The position numbers were made by a program, and so were the translations under genes. From Desulfomicrobium apsheronum (lineage in GTDB: Bacteria > Desulfobacterota > Desulfovibrionia > Desulfovibrionales > Desulfomicrobiaceae), in NCBI RefSeq assembly GCF_900114115.1, contig NZ_FORX01000023.1, forward strand, positions 1-64,000: 64,000 bases of DNA, given 5' to 3'. Within the stretch, counting starts at the first letter, position 1. The number at the start of each line of letters is the position of its first letter. Of the stretch, positions 1-9,146 are shown piece by piece. Below the pieces are notes generated by a model. That model searched no databases. It had not been told where the DNA came from and worked only from the letters and a program-made list of their open reading frames with translations.

Positions 1-198
<198 letters not shown>

Positions 199-273
199 CG
201 TATAACTAAAGGCAACCTTGTTGCCTATAAAACCTTATCTAAATCAGTTCTATTTGCTCCAACTCGCTATTTA

Positions 274-287
274 TTTGTCAAAGATCC
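274..287 (-). promoter_or_regulatory. boxA-like antitermination site in the rRNA leader
   Basis: The minus strand reads GGATCTTTGACAAA about 75 nt before the 16S start. It resembles the boxA element (GCTCTTTAACA) that loads the Nus antitermination complex on rRNA transcripts. The position between promoter and 16S start is right. The match is partial, so this is a plausible site rather than a proven one. Confidence 0.4.
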
Positions 288-441
288 TTTAGCCTTCCGG
301 CAAGAGGAAACGTCTCTATCGATTCCCTCATCCACCGTCAAGAACTTTCTTTTTCTTTTTTCAATTCAACCCGCGAAATTCAATCCGCAAAGGCTGGTGA
401 CTTTCGTCTCTTGCGTTGCTGTTCCGCAGCGCAGAAAGAGG

Positions 442-470
442 CTTCTATGTGGGAGGCACCCAGTTGTCAA
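442..470 (-). promoter_or_regulatory. rRNA operon promoter with UP element
   Basis: On the minus strand a perfect -35 (TTGACA, 465-470) is followed after exactly 17 bp by TAGAAG (442-447) as -10. Directly upstream, 478-505 is almost pure A/T, as expected for an UP element binding the RNA polymerase alpha subunit. Transcription would start near 435, leaving a leader of about 240 nt before 16S. The AT-rich block also lies just beyond the asnS stop codon, so the two minus-strand units are adjacent in tandem. Confidence 0.75.
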
Positions 471-521
471 CGAAAATCTGAAATTAATTTTATATTATTT
501 AATTTCAATCGGTTAAACCAA

Positions 522-1904
522 TCAAAACTCCAGATGCCTAGGCGTTCTGGGGAACGGGATGACGTCGCGGATATTGGCGATGCCCGTAACCAGCATCAGC
601 AGCCTCTCAAAACCCATTCCGAATCCGGCGTGGGGCACCGATCCAAATCGGCGCAGGTCCAGATACCACCAGTATTCTTCCTTGGGCAGTCCGAGTTCCT
701 CGATGCGCCGCTCAAGCACGGACAATCGCTCCTCCCTGGCGCTGCCGCCGATGAGCTCCCCGATACGCGGGACAAGCACGTCCATGGCTCCGACGGTTTT
801 ACCATCATCATTGAGCCTCATATAGAAGGCCTTGATCTCTTTGGGATAGTCAAAAACAATGACCGGCTGCTTAAAATGATCTTCGGTCAGATACCGCTCA
901 TGCTCGGTCTGCAGATCGGTTCCGAAATCCACCGGGAACTCGAAAGTGCGCGGAGCGTTCTTGAGGATGGTCACCGCCTCCGCGTAAGGCAGACGAATGA
1001 AGGGCTTCTCGACAATGTTGTCGAGGGTAGCAAACAATCCCTTGTCAACGAAATTACCGAAAAGCTCCAGGTCGTCGCGGCAGTTGTCCAGCAAATGGGT
1101 GATCAGCCATTTGATGCAGTCCTCGCCCAGATCCATGTTATCGCCCAGGTCGGCAAAGGCCATCTCCGGTTCGATCATCCAGAACTCGGCGGCATGTTTG
1201 GGCGTATTGGAATTTTCGGCCCGAAAGGTCGGTCCGAAGGTATAGACCCTCCCCAGTGCGCAAGCCAGATTTTCGGCCGCCAACTGACCCGACACGGTCA
1301 GCGAGGCTTCCTTGCCGAAGAAGTCCTGCTCGAAATCCGCCTTGCCGTTTTTCTTGGGCACGTTGGCCAGATCAAAAGTGGTGATCTGGAACATTTCCCC
1401 GGCGCCCTCGCAGTCCGAGCCCGTGATGATCGGCGCGTGCACATGAAAAAAACCCTGCTCGCGGAAAAACTGATGCACGCCAAAAGACAGCTCGGCCCGA
1501 ATCCGGTTCAGGGCGCCGTACTTGTTCGTGCGGGGTCTCAGATGAGCGATGGTACGTAGATACTCGTCCGTGTGCCGTTTCTTCTGCAGTGGATAGGAGG
1601 CGTCCGCTTCACCCAGGACCTCAAGGCTTTGAACCTTCAGTTCCCATTTCTGTCCCTGTCCGGGCGATTCCACCAGGGCTCCGCTCAGGCTGACCGCGGC
1701 GCCCGTGCCAACGCGGTCCATGAGTTCAAAACCGGATGCGTCGGTAGCGACGATGGCCTGCAGATTCTTCAGGCAGGAGCCGTCGTTGATCTCCAAGAAA
1801 ACGAACTCCTTGCTCTCGCGTTTGGTTCGCACCCAGCCCTTGACCACAAGGGATTCAACTTCCGCCTCGGACAACAAGAGATCGGCCACTCTGATATTTT
1901 TCAT
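522..1904 (-). CDS. asnS: Asparaginyl-tRNA synthetase
   Basis: Cytoplasmic class II aminoacyl-tRNA synthetase that charges tRNA-Asn with asparagine. The 460-residue length is normal for the family. It has an N-terminal OB-fold anticodon-binding domain (about 1-110, with VKGWVRTKRESK) and a catalytic core. Class II motif 2 lies around FRAENSNTPKHAAEF. Motif 3 is near the C-terminus (GFGMGFERLLMLVTGI), followed by the typical ending NIRDVIPFPRTP. The ATG has a good ribosome site (GAGAGG, 5 nt upstream). It lies 23 bp downstream of priA on the same strand and is probably co-transcribed with it. The AsnRS versus AspRS choice rests on the overall length and the C-terminal sequence. Confidence 0.96.
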   Translation of the reverse strand: MKNIRVADLLLSEAEVESLVVKGWVRTKRESKEFVFLEINDGSCLKNLQAIVATDASGFELMDRVGTGAAVSLSGALVESPGQGQKWELKVQSLEVLGEADASYPLQKKRHTDEYLRTIAHLRPRTNKYGALNRIRAELSFGVHQFFREQGFFHVHAPIITGSDCEGAGEMFQITTFDLANVPKKNGKADFEQDFFGKEASLTVSGQLAAENLACALGRVYTFGPTFRAENSNTPKHAAEFWMIEPEMAFADLGDNMDLGEDCIKWLITHLLDNCRDDLELFGNFVDKGLFATLDNIVEKPFIRLPYAEAVTILKNAPRTFEFPVDFGTDLQTEHERYLTEDHFKQPVIVFDYPKEIKAFYMRLNDDGKTVGAMDVLVPRIGELIGGSAREERLSVLERRIEELGLPKEEYWWYLDLRRFGSVPHAGFGMGFERLLMLVTGIANIRDVIPFPRTPRHLEF

Positions 1905-1927
1905 TTTTCCTCTCAGATATTCGTCGG

Positions 1928-4237
1928 CTAGAGCATGTCCATGGGATCAAGGTCCACGGAAATGCGCACGTTTTTTTCCCCAGCCAGCATTTTTCTCATC
2001 TCGGCGCAAACACCCCGGATTGCCGGCCAGGAATCGGCCTTGAGCAAACATTGAAATCTTTTTCGCCCGCGAAGCACGGCCAGCGGCGCCGGGGCGGGAC
2101 CCAGGACCCGGACCCCGGCCGCAGGGCACACGGCTCGGATGCGGCCGGCAAAGGCGTTTATGAGCTCCGCATCCGGCTGATCAAAGGGAAGCGAGATCCG
2201 CACCAGGGCAAGCTTGACAAAGGGCGGATACCCCATGACCTGCCGCAGGGCGATCTCCCGCGCGAAAAAACCCTCGTAATCGTTCTCGCGCACGAACTGC
2301 CAGCAATAGTGCCCCGGATTGCGGGTCTGGATGAGCACCCGGCCGTTCTTTTCTCCGCGGCCTGCGCGTCCCGCGACCTGCACCAGCATCTGGAACGATC
2401 GTTCCGTAGCCCTGTAATCCGGAAGATTCAAGCCCAGATCGCCGTCCACGACCACCACCAATGTCACGCCGGGAAAATGGTGCCCCTTGCTGAGCATCTG
2501 TGTGCCGACCAGAATCTGGGCCTCCTGCCGGGCAAATGCCGCCAGGGTATCCTGCATCGAACCGGCGCGACGCGAAGTGTCCCTGTCCAGACGCAAGATT
2601 TTCGTATCCCGCGGCAGGTCGTCACGCAAAAATTCTTCGAGCCGCTCCGTGCCCGATCCCAGCGGCAGAAATTCATTGCCCTTGCACCCGGGGCAGGACA
2701 ACGGGAAAAGCAAGGAATACCCGCAATAGTGGCACAGCAACAGCTCGCGTCGTTTGTGCAGGGTCATCGACACCTGGCAATGCGGACACTTGACGGGTTC
2801 GGAGCAGGTTTCGCAATACAGCACGGGTGCGTACCCACGCCGATTGTGCAGGATGATGACCTGCTCCCCGGCGTGGACGGCCGCAACCAACGCGTCGCGC
2901 ACCGATGTTGCGAAGGGGCCGTGTTCCGGCGGTTCCACGCGCAGATCAACCAGCCTGACCTCCGGCAGTCGGGCCTCGCCCACCCGGTTTGGCAGGCGCT
3001 TCAGGGCGATGCCGCCATTTCTGGCCGCGTGAAAGACTTTCACGTCGGGTGTGGCCGAGCCCATGAGCAACAGCCCGCCGCTACGGGTGATCCGGCCGTA
3101 TGCCAATTCACGGGCCTGATAAATGAGCCCTTCGTCCTGTTTGAAGGACGCGTCATGCTCTTCGTCCAGAATGACAAGCCCGGGTTCGATGGGCAAAAAA
3201 AGGCTGGAACGCGTGCCAACGACAATGCTGGCAGACGCTTGCCCGGCCAATTCCATGAAGGTTCTTTGCCGCTCGCTCGGGCTCAGGTAGCCGTGAAACA
3301 GCCGCACTCTGGCCTCTGGCAAGGCCTCGCGCACATCCCGGTAGAGCTTGAGGGCAATGCCCACCTCCGGAGCCAGAAGCATGACATGTTTGCCAAGGCA
3401 AAGGCAGCGCCTGGCCAACTCCAGATAGACCGCCGTCTTACCGCTTCCGGTCACCCCGAAAAGCAGCGCTGAGCGCGGGGTGTGGTCTGTCAACAGTTCC
3501 CAGAAACCTTCCACGGCCTGCTGCTGCTCGTCCGTCAGGCTGAATGTTTCGGCTGCAGGAGCGCAGACCTCGTCCGGTTCAAAGTGAGACTCAACCTCCC
3601 GGACAAGTCCCTTCTGAAGAAGAACGCGCAGGGGCTGGGACACATTCTTTCCAAAATGCCCGTTCAGGGTCTTGGCAGATGAGACGCCGTGCACGTCCAG
3701 ATAGCGCAGCACCTCAAGCTGGGCGGTCGCCTGCGGACGCACCGGCCACGGCGGTTCCGTGGTCAGGGAAAAAAGCCGCTCCTGCCTGCGCGTGCAGATA
3801 TGAGGCGCAAACTGGCCCGCCATCCAGTCCCGGGACAGGCCTGCACGCGCATCTCCCTCCGCCAAATCACCAAGCCGTACGGCCACACCCTCACGGGTCT
3901 TAAACAAGGGCAAGTCGCGGAGGGCTGCAGGCAGCACGCGCGCCAGGATCTTGCCTGCGGCATCCATCTGGCGAATGGAGAGATCCCGGATGAAATCAAG
4001 ATACCCGGCGCTGAAAAAAGGGGTTCTGTCCACGGGCCAGAGCACGTCCTTGCAGACGCAGCCCTCGGGCTCGGCCACATTGGCGTCCGTAAGTATGCCA
4101 ACCCGGAACGACTTGCCCAGGGGCACGACGACACGGCCCCCCACATGCCACATCTGCCGAGGCAGATCTTCGGGCATGGAATAGGCCAGCACGCTGTAAG
4201 GCGAGGAAAGAAGAAGGACGGAACAGAATTCGCGCAT
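1928..4237 (-). CDS. priA: Primosomal protein N' (replication restart helicase PriA)
   Basis: DEAH-type 3'-to-5' DNA helicase that recognises stalled or repaired forks and reloads the replisome. Visible features are Walker A (GVTGSGKTAVYLE, about residue 263), the DEEHD Walker B box, a helicase motif GSATPD, and a zinc-binding module with paired cysteines (CETC, CPHC, CHYCG, CPGC) around residues 480-525. Helicase motif VI is QVAGRAGRGEK. Length 769 is typical. The ATG is preceded by AGGAG. A terminator directly upstream (4246-4274) separates it from galU, so priA-asnS probably has its own promoter or depends on readthrough. Confidence 0.96.
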   Translation of the reverse strand: MREFCSVLLLSSPYSVLAYSMPEDLPRQMWHVGGRVVVPLGKSFRVGILTDANVAEPEGCVCKDVLWPVDRTPFFSAGYLDFIRDLSIRQMDAAGKILARVLPAALRDLPLFKTREGVAVRLGDLAEGDARAGLSRDWMAGQFAPHICTRRQERLFSLTTEPPWPVRPQATAQLEVLRYLDVHGVSSAKTLNGHFGKNVSQPLRVLLQKGLVREVESHFEPDEVCAPAAETFSLTDEQQQAVEGFWELLTDHTPRSALLFGVTGSGKTAVYLELARRCLCLGKHVMLLAPEVGIALKLYRDVREALPEARVRLFHGYLSPSERQRTFMELAGQASASIVVGTRSSLFLPIEPGLVILDEEHDASFKQDEGLIYQARELAYGRITRSGGLLLMGSATPDVKVFHAARNGGIALKRLPNRVGEARLPEVRLVDLRVEPPEHGPFATSVRDALVAAVHAGEQVIILHNRRGYAPVLYCETCSEPVKCPHCQVSMTLHKRRELLLCHYCGYSLLFPLSCPGCKGNEFLPLGSGTERLEEFLRDDLPRDTKILRLDRDTSRRAGSMQDTLAAFARQEAQILVGTQMLSKGHHFPGVTLVVVVDGDLGLNLPDYRATERSFQMLVQVAGRAGRGEKNGRVLIQTRNPGHYCWQFVRENDYEGFFAREIALRQVMGYPPFVKLALVRISLPFDQPDAELINAFAGRIRAVCPAAGVRVLGPAPAPLAVLRGRKRFQCLLKADSWPAIRGVCAEMRKMLAGEKNVRISVDLDPMDML

Positions 4238-4245
4238 AGGCTCCT

Positions 4246-4274
4246 AAAAAAAGGGAACGGGTTGCCCCGTCCCC
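4246..4274 (-). terminator. Rho-independent terminator after galU
   Basis: On the minus strand a 9-bp GC-rich stem (GGGGACGGG / CCCGTTCCC, one G-U pair) with a CAA loop is followed by seven T residues. It lies between the galU stop and the priA ribosome site and would end the ftsH-to-galU transcript. Confidence 0.85.
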
Positions 4275-4295
4275 TTGGTATGGACCGGCAGGACT

Positions 4296-5168
4296 CTAGC
4301 GAGAAGGCGGAATGAGATCACGCAGGCGGGCAATGAGATCGTAACGCAGATCCTCGTCCTGGAGCGCAAAATAGATGTTGGCGGTCAGGTAATCGACCCA
4401 GTCGCCGACATCGAAACGCTGTCCGCGCAGTTTCACCGCCAAAAGCCGGTTGTCGCGTGCCATGGACTGCAAGGCGTCGGTGAGCTGGATTTCACCGGTG
4501 CCGTCCGGTTTCACCCCTTCCAGATGATCGAATATTTCCGGGGTCAGCACATACCGGCCGACCAGCGCCAACCTGGACGGCGCGCTTTCAATGGAGGGTT
4601 TTTCCTTGACCCCGCGAATCCTGTAAAGCCCCGGCGCAAACTCCTCGGCGTCGATGATGCCGTATTTACTGACCTTGTCGCGGGGGACTTCCATCACTCC
4701 GACCACGGGCATGCGCTCGTTCTTCCAGACCTCAAGCAGCTGGTTGATGCCGGGATCGCGGTTGAACATGAGATCGTCCCCGACCATGACCGCGAAGGGC
4801 TCGTCCTTGATGACCTCGCGGGCGCACAGCACCGCATGGCCAAGGCCCAGCTGCTCCTTCTGGCGCACGACGATGATGTTGGCCATCATGGCGACCTTGC
4901 GCACTTCGGCGAGCAGGTCCAGCTGTCCCTTGCGCTCCAGCAGTTGCTCAAGGGCCAGGTTGTAGTCGAAGTGATCCTCGATAATGCGCTTGTTCTGGTT
5001 GTTGACGAAAACCACATCCGACAGGCCGGAAGCGATTGCTTCTTCCACTATATATTGAATGGAAGGCTTTCGGAACACCGGAAGAATTTCCTTGGGCACA
5101 TTTTTGGTCGCCGGAAGAGATCTGGTTCCCCATCCTGCCACCGGAATGACAACTTTACGTACCTGCAT
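4296..5168 (-). CDS. galU: UTP--glucose-1-phosphate uridylyltransferase
   Basis: Forms UDP-glucose from UTP and glucose 1-phosphate, a precursor for lipopolysaccharide, exopolysaccharide and periplasmic glucans. The N-terminus KVVIPVAGWGTRSLPATK is the nucleotide-binding signature (GxGTRxLPxTK) of GalU. Family blocks PSIQYIVEEAI, FVNNQNKRIIEDHFD and VMVGDDL follow. Length 290 is standard. It is the last gene of the minus-strand series from ftsH and is followed by a clear terminator. Context links it to glmM and to the glycosyltransferase and opgG genes at 32-38 kb, which would use its product. Confidence 0.96.
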   Translation of the reverse strand: MQVRKVVIPVAGWGTRSLPATKNVPKEILPVFRKPSIQYIVEEAIASGLSDVVFVNNQNKRIIEDHFDYNLALEQLLERKGQLDLLAEVRKVAMMANIIVVRQKEQLGLGHAVLCAREVIKDEPFAVMVGDDLMFNRDPGINQLLEVWKNERMPVVGVMEVPRDKVSKYGIIDAEEFAPGLYRIRGVKEKPSIESAPSRLALVGRYVLTPEIFDHLEGVKPDGTGEIQLTDALQSMARDNRLLAVKLRGQRFDVGDWVDYLTANIYFALQDEDLRYDLIARLRDLIPPSR

Positions 5169-5234
5169 GCATCGCTCCTTTTTTTATCCCACAAAGAAGA
5201 AGGTTGTCCCTTGCTTCTAAAAAATCTCTTGCCT

Positions 5235-6584
5235 TCAGGCCAGGCCGGCTTCAACGGCCTCAGTCAGGCTCGCGCACAGTTCGTCCACAAGGGCTTGGTC
5301 CTGCGCCTCGACCATGATCCGGGCCAGGGTTTCCGTGCCGGAATAACGCAGCAGCACGCGCCCTGTGCGTCCCAGCCTGTCTTCGGCATGCCGGACCGCA
5401 TCCTTGATGATCGGGACCGTGTCGAAGGGCACTTTTTTCTTCACCTTCAGGTTCACGAGCTTTTGCGGATACGGGGTCAGCAGTCCGGCGATCTCGGAGA
5501 TGGGCTTCTGCCTGCCGACCATGATGCTCAAAAGCTGAAGGGCCGCCAACGTGCCGTCACCGGTGGTCGAATGCTTCATGAAGACCAGATGCCCGGATTG
5601 TTCTCCGCCCAGAACATAACCGCCCTTGCGCATTTCCTCAACGACGTATCTGTCTCCGACCTTGGTTCTGAGCAGCCGTCCGCCGCGCTCCTGCATGAAA
5701 ACTTCAAGGGCCATGTTGCTCATGACCGTGGATACCAGGGTGTTCCCGGCAAGAGCGCCCTGCGCCATCATTTCGTCCGCGCACACGGCCATGATCTGAT
5801 CGCCGTCCAGAATGGCGCCATATTCGTCGACGACGATGAGCCGATCCGCGTCCCCGTCCAGGGCCAGGCCGATGTCCGCCCTGTGTTCGCGGACCTTGGC
5901 AGCGAGCACTTCGGGATGCAGGGAACCGCAGCCTTTGTTGATATTGAGCCCGTCCGGCTCGATGCCAAGGGTGATGACCCTGGCTCCGAGCTCTTCGAAA
6001 ATCAGCGGCGCCACGCGGTAGGCCGCGCCATGTGCGCAATCAAGGACGATCGTAAGGCCGTCGAGGGTCATGCCCGCCGGAAAACTGTGCTTGAGTTCGA
6101 CGATATAGCGCCCGGGGCTGTCCTGGATTTTCCTGGCTCGCCCGACCTGATCGTGATCGGGGGATTTCCAGACAAAATCCGGGCTGGTCACCATGGCGGC
6201 TATTTCGTCTTCCACGCTGTCGGCCAGCTTGAAACCGTCCTTGTCGAAAAATTTAATGCCGTTGTCCATGTACGGATTGTGCGAGGCCGAAATGACCACG
6301 CCCAGATCGGCGCGCATGTTGCGGGTCAGAAAGCTGATGGCCGGCGTGGGCAGGGGCCCAACCAGAAAAACATCCATCCCGGCCGCGCAGAAGCCCGAGG
6401 TCAGCGCCGATTCGAAGACATACCCCGAGAGCCTGGTGTCCTTGCCGATGACGACCCGGTGGCGCTTGTTTCCGTTTCTGAAATACTGTCCGGCGGCAAG
6501 CCCGAGACGCAGCACCAGCTCCGGCTGCATGGGGTGGCTGTTGACCCGCCCGCGAATTCCATCAGTTCCAAAAAGTCTGCCCAT
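5235..6584 (-). CDS. glmM: Phosphoglucosamine mutase
   Basis: Interconverts glucosamine 6-phosphate and glucosamine 1-phosphate on the way to UDP-GlcNAc for peptidoglycan and lipid A. Features are FGTDGIRG at the N-terminus, the phosphoserine loop [16 protein letters not shown] (about residues 97-112), the metal-binding loop DGDADR (about 242-247), the sugar-binding block GGEQSGH, and the C-terminal phosphate site RYSGTE. Length 449 is normal. It follows cdaR by 11 bp. The cdaA-cdaR-glmM order is widely conserved; in Firmicutes CdaR and GlmM regulate the CdaA cyclase. Confidence 0.97.
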   Translation of the reverse strand: MGRLFGTDGIRGRVNSHPMQPELVLRLGLAAGQYFRNGNKRHRVVIGKDTRLSGYVFESALTSGFCAAGMDVFLVGPLPTPAISFLTRNMRADLGVVISASHNPYMDNGIKFFDKDGFKLADSVEDEIAAMVTSPDFVWKSPDHDQVGRARKIQDSPGRYIVELKHSFPAGMTLDGLTIVLDCAHGAAYRVAPLIFEELGARVITLGIEPDGLNINKGCGSLHPEVLAAKVREHRADIGLALDGDADRLIVVDEYGAILDGDQIMAVCADEMMAQGALAGNTLVSTVMSNMALEVFMQERGGRLLRTKVGDRYVVEEMRKGGYVLGGEQSGHLVFMKHSTTGDGTLAALQLLSIMVGRQKPISEIAGLLTPYPQKLVNLKVKKKVPFDTVPIIKDAVRHAEDRLGRTGRVLLRYSGTETLARIMVEAQDQALVDELCASLTEAVEAGLA

Positions 6585-6595
6585 CCATCCTCCAA

Positions 6596-7513
6596 TTACG
6601 GAACAAATTCATCGTTGCGCTGCACCACTATCTCGATTTCCTCTGGCTTGGCTTCCAGAATGCTCACGCCTTCGGGAAAACGGGGCACAGGAGCGATCAC
6701 GCTCTGCCCGATGGCCGGATTCGAGCCGGGGTCGATCATCAGGTGCAGGCTTTCGCGCCAATCCTTGTCCTTCAAAAGCCGCACCGGAATCTCAAGCTTG
6801 ATGCGCACGAACTTGGGTTCGAACGTATAGCTGAAAGTTTCGTAGCGCACCGGCTCCAGATTCATCTTGACCCAAAGCTCCTGGGTCGTGAGGCCGAACT
6901 GCAATTCGTAGCTGACCGAAGATACCGGGGTGCGCACATCCTTGGGCATGAGCAGGCGCGCCCGCCCCGAGGCGGTAAGACTCTCGTCGGGCGGGACCTG
7001 TACCAGGGCCGTCGGGATGCTGTTCAACGATTCGAGCGAGCTTGCAAAACCCGTGATCGTGACCGTATCGGGAAAAACGGTGGCATTCCTGAACTGTACG
7101 TCATCCCCGGGGAGACCCGCCCAGTCGAGCTTCACGGGCACAGTCTTGGAGACCACGACATCGGCCACGAGTTCAAGTCGCGTAGGGCTGATCTCCACGA
7201 CCTCCACGGCCGAGGTGATGGTCATGCTTTCGGGCACCAGCGGAATGACGTTGGTTCCGACATTGATCTTGCCCAGGTCCAGCTTGTAGGCCAAACGGCC
7301 GACGTTCAGGGAGCGGACCTGGTTGCTTGTGCCCCGGATGCGCACCTGAAGCTTGCTGACCAGACCGGAGGTGATCTCCATGCGTGGAGGCAGATTAACG
7401 AACTCAAGGGGCACCTCAAGCCACGTCTCGACCTTTTCCTGGCCGGACACCACATACCAGCATGCCAGGGCCAGCAGGATGGCCAGAACTCTGTATTGCC
7501 AATTATTCCACAT
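6596..7513 (-). CDS. cdaR: YbbR-domain protein, regulator of diadenylate cyclase (CdaR)
   Basis: Membrane-anchored protein with one N-terminal transmembrane segment (about residues 8-24) followed by an extracytoplasmic region made of repeated YbbR domains, recognisable by recurring segments ending in PxxV.v and by [12 protein letters not shown]. In Firmicutes CdaR binds and modulates CdaA, and I infer the same role from the gene order. The start overlaps the cdaA stop by one base (TAATG), so the two are translationally coupled. The sequence is less conserved than its neighbours, as is usual for YbbR proteins. Confidence 0.88.
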   Translation of the reverse strand: MWNNWQYRVLAILLALACWYVVSGQEKVETWLEVPLEFVNLPPRMEITSGLVSKLQVRIRGTSNQVRSLNVGRLAYKLDLGKINVGTNVIPLVPESMTITSAVEVVEISPTRLELVADVVVSKTVPVKLDWAGLPGDDVQFRNATVFPDTVTITGFASSLESLNSIPTALVQVPPDESLTASGRARLLMPKDVRTPVSSVSYELQFGLTTQELWVKMNLEPVRYETFSYTFEPKFVRIKLEIPVRLLKDKDWRESLHLMIDPGSNPAIGQSVIAPVPRFPEGVSILEAKPEEIEIVVQRNDEFVP

Positions 7514-8268
7514 TATTTCCTCAACGCAGCGGCAAGGACTTTTTTCAGTCGAACTTCATTCAAGCTGCTGGTGATCCGACCTCCCACAGCCAGGGAAATG
7601 CTGCCTCTCTCTTCGGACACGATCAGCGCCACGGCGTCCGTTTCCTCAGTCACGCCGATGGCGGCGCGATGCCGGGTACCCAGGGACGACTCGTGCTTGA
7701 GACCGACGGCCAAAGGCAAAATGCACGCCGCCGCCTCTATCCGATTATCGCGGATGATGACGGCCCCGTCATGCAACGGCGTATCGGGATGAAAAATCGT
7801 CAGCAGCAAATCCTTGCTGAACGCGGCATGCAGCTCGATGCCCCCCGAAACCACATCTCCCATGGGGATGTTGCGCTCAATGACGATAAGCGCGCCGGTC
7901 TTGTTCTTGGCCATGTGCACCAGGGCCAGGATCAGCTCGTCCAGAACGGCGGTCTGCACCGAATCCTTCTTGAAGATGGTGGTCGCGCCCATGACCGCCA
8001 GCGCCTTGCGGATATCACGCCTGAAAAGGATGATGACCACAAGGAAGATGGATCCCAGAAAATTTCCCAGCAGCCAGTTCAGGGTGTACAATCCGAACTG
8101 GCCGGCGGCAAAATACGTCACGATGATGAGCAAAAGCCCGTAGATTACCGAGACTGCCCGGGTGCCCTTGATCAGCAGGATTATCCGGAAAAAAATATAG
8201 CCCACGAGCAGGATATCGAGAATATCCCGCCAGTTGATCTGCAGATTGCCAACGGTGAAACTCAGCAC
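7513..8268 (-). CDS. cdaA: Diadenylate cyclase (c-di-AMP synthase, CdaA/DisA_N family)
   Basis: Condenses two ATP into cyclic di-AMP, a second messenger controlling potassium, turgor and cell-wall homeostasis. Three membrane segments (about 18-33, 41-55, 61-83) precede a DisA_N cyclase domain carrying both catalytic signatures: DGA (167-169, PLHDGAVII) and RHR (199-201, GTRHRAAIG). Length 251 fits CdaA. The start is GTG, preceded by GGGAG, and overlaps the folP stop by 7 bases. It is an apparently complete c-di-AMP synthase in a Gram-negative anaerobe. No c-di-AMP phosphodiesterase is in the window. Confidence 0.95.
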   Translation of the reverse strand: MLSFTVGNLQINWRDILDILLVGYIFFRIILLIKGTRAVSVIYGLLLIIVTYFAAGQFGLYTLNWLLGNFLGSIFLVVIILFRRDIRKALAVMGATTIFKKDSVQTAVLDELILALVHMAKNKTGALIVIERNIPMGDVVSGGIELHAAFSKDLLLTIFHPDTPLHDGAVIIRDNRIEAAACILPLAVGLKHESSLGTRHRAAIGVTEETDAVALIVSEERGSISLAVGGRITSSLNEVRLKKVLAAALRK

Positions 8269-9143
8269 CCCTGTTCTCCCGAAGTTCCCTTCCCCAGCAT
8301 GTGGGCGACGGCCAGACCGTCACGCATGTCGCGCACCTCATGCACCCGGTGGATGCGCACTCCCCTCTCGTGGAGCGCGACGGTTGCGGCCAGCGTGGCC
8401 GCGTTGCGCTCCCGCCCCTGTCGGCCAAGCAGCTCTCCCCATAGGGATTTATTGGAAAGCGCCATGTACACAGGTCGGCCGAATTCAAATAATTTACAGA
8501 TATTTTTCAATATTTCAAGATTATGTTCAACAGTCTTGCCAAATCCGATGCCGGGATCAAGGACAATTCGGGATTCGGGAACCCCCGAACGCGCAAGAAT
8601 CTCAAGTTTCGCGGTAAAAAAACGCATGATTTCGGCCATCACGTCATCATACTGGGGCGCGACCTGCATGGTTCGAGGGCGACCGAGGCTGTGCATGAGT
8701 ACGTAGCCCGGATGAAAATCGCGCACGACCTGCAAAAGCTCCGGGTCCGCCTCCATGGCCGAGACGTCATTGAGGATCAGGGCTCCGGCCTCCAGACACG
8801 CCCGGGCCACGGAGGCCTTGGTGGTGTCCACGGACAGGACGGCGTCCGGCCTGGCCGCGAGGATTCCCTGCACGACCGGCAATACTCGGGCCAGCTCCGT
8901 GTTCCCTGAAACCGGTTCGGAAAAAGGGCGGGTGCTCTCTCCGCCTATGTCCAGGATGTCCGCCCCCTCATCAAGGAGGGCGAGGCCTTTGGCCACGGCG
9001 GCGTCCGGATCGGCGGCCTGCCCGCCATCATAAAAGGAATCGGGCGTCACGTTCAGGATGCCCACAACAAAAAAGGGGGCAGGACCCAAGGTCCTCCCCC
9101 TGCACAAATCCCAGGAGACCGTGTCCAATCTCTCCGGGGTCAT
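8262..9143 (-). CDS. folP: Dihydropteroate synthase
   Basis: Joins p-aminobenzoate to dihydropterin pyrophosphate in folate synthesis; the sulfonamide target. The family marks are all present: GILNVTPDSFYDGG (pterin and phosphate loop, about 28-41), DIGGESTRP, LSVDTTKA, LILNDVSAME, MHSLGRPRTM (in place of the more usual MH..G.P..M), and RIVLDPGIGFGKT. Length 293 is normal. It lies between ftsH (3 bp upstream) and cdaA (overlapping), the same neighbourhood (ftsH-folP-cdaA) seen in other deltaproteobacteria and some Gram-positives. The ribosome site is GGGAG. Confidence 0.95.
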   Translation of the reverse strand: MTPERLDTVSWDLCRGRTLGPAPFFVVGILNVTPDSFYDGGQAADPDAAVAKGLALLDEGADILDIGGESTRPFSEPVSGNTELARVLPVVQGILAARPDAVLSVDTTKASVARACLEAGALILNDVSAMEADPELLQVVRDFHPGYVLMHSLGRPRTMQVAPQYDDVMAEIMRFFTAKLEILARSGVPESRIVLDPGIGFGKTVEHNLEILKNICKLFEFGRPVYMALSNKSLWGELLGRQGRERNAATLAATVALHERGVRIHRVHEVRDMRDGLAVAHMLGKGTSGEQGC

Positions 9144-9146
9144 GGT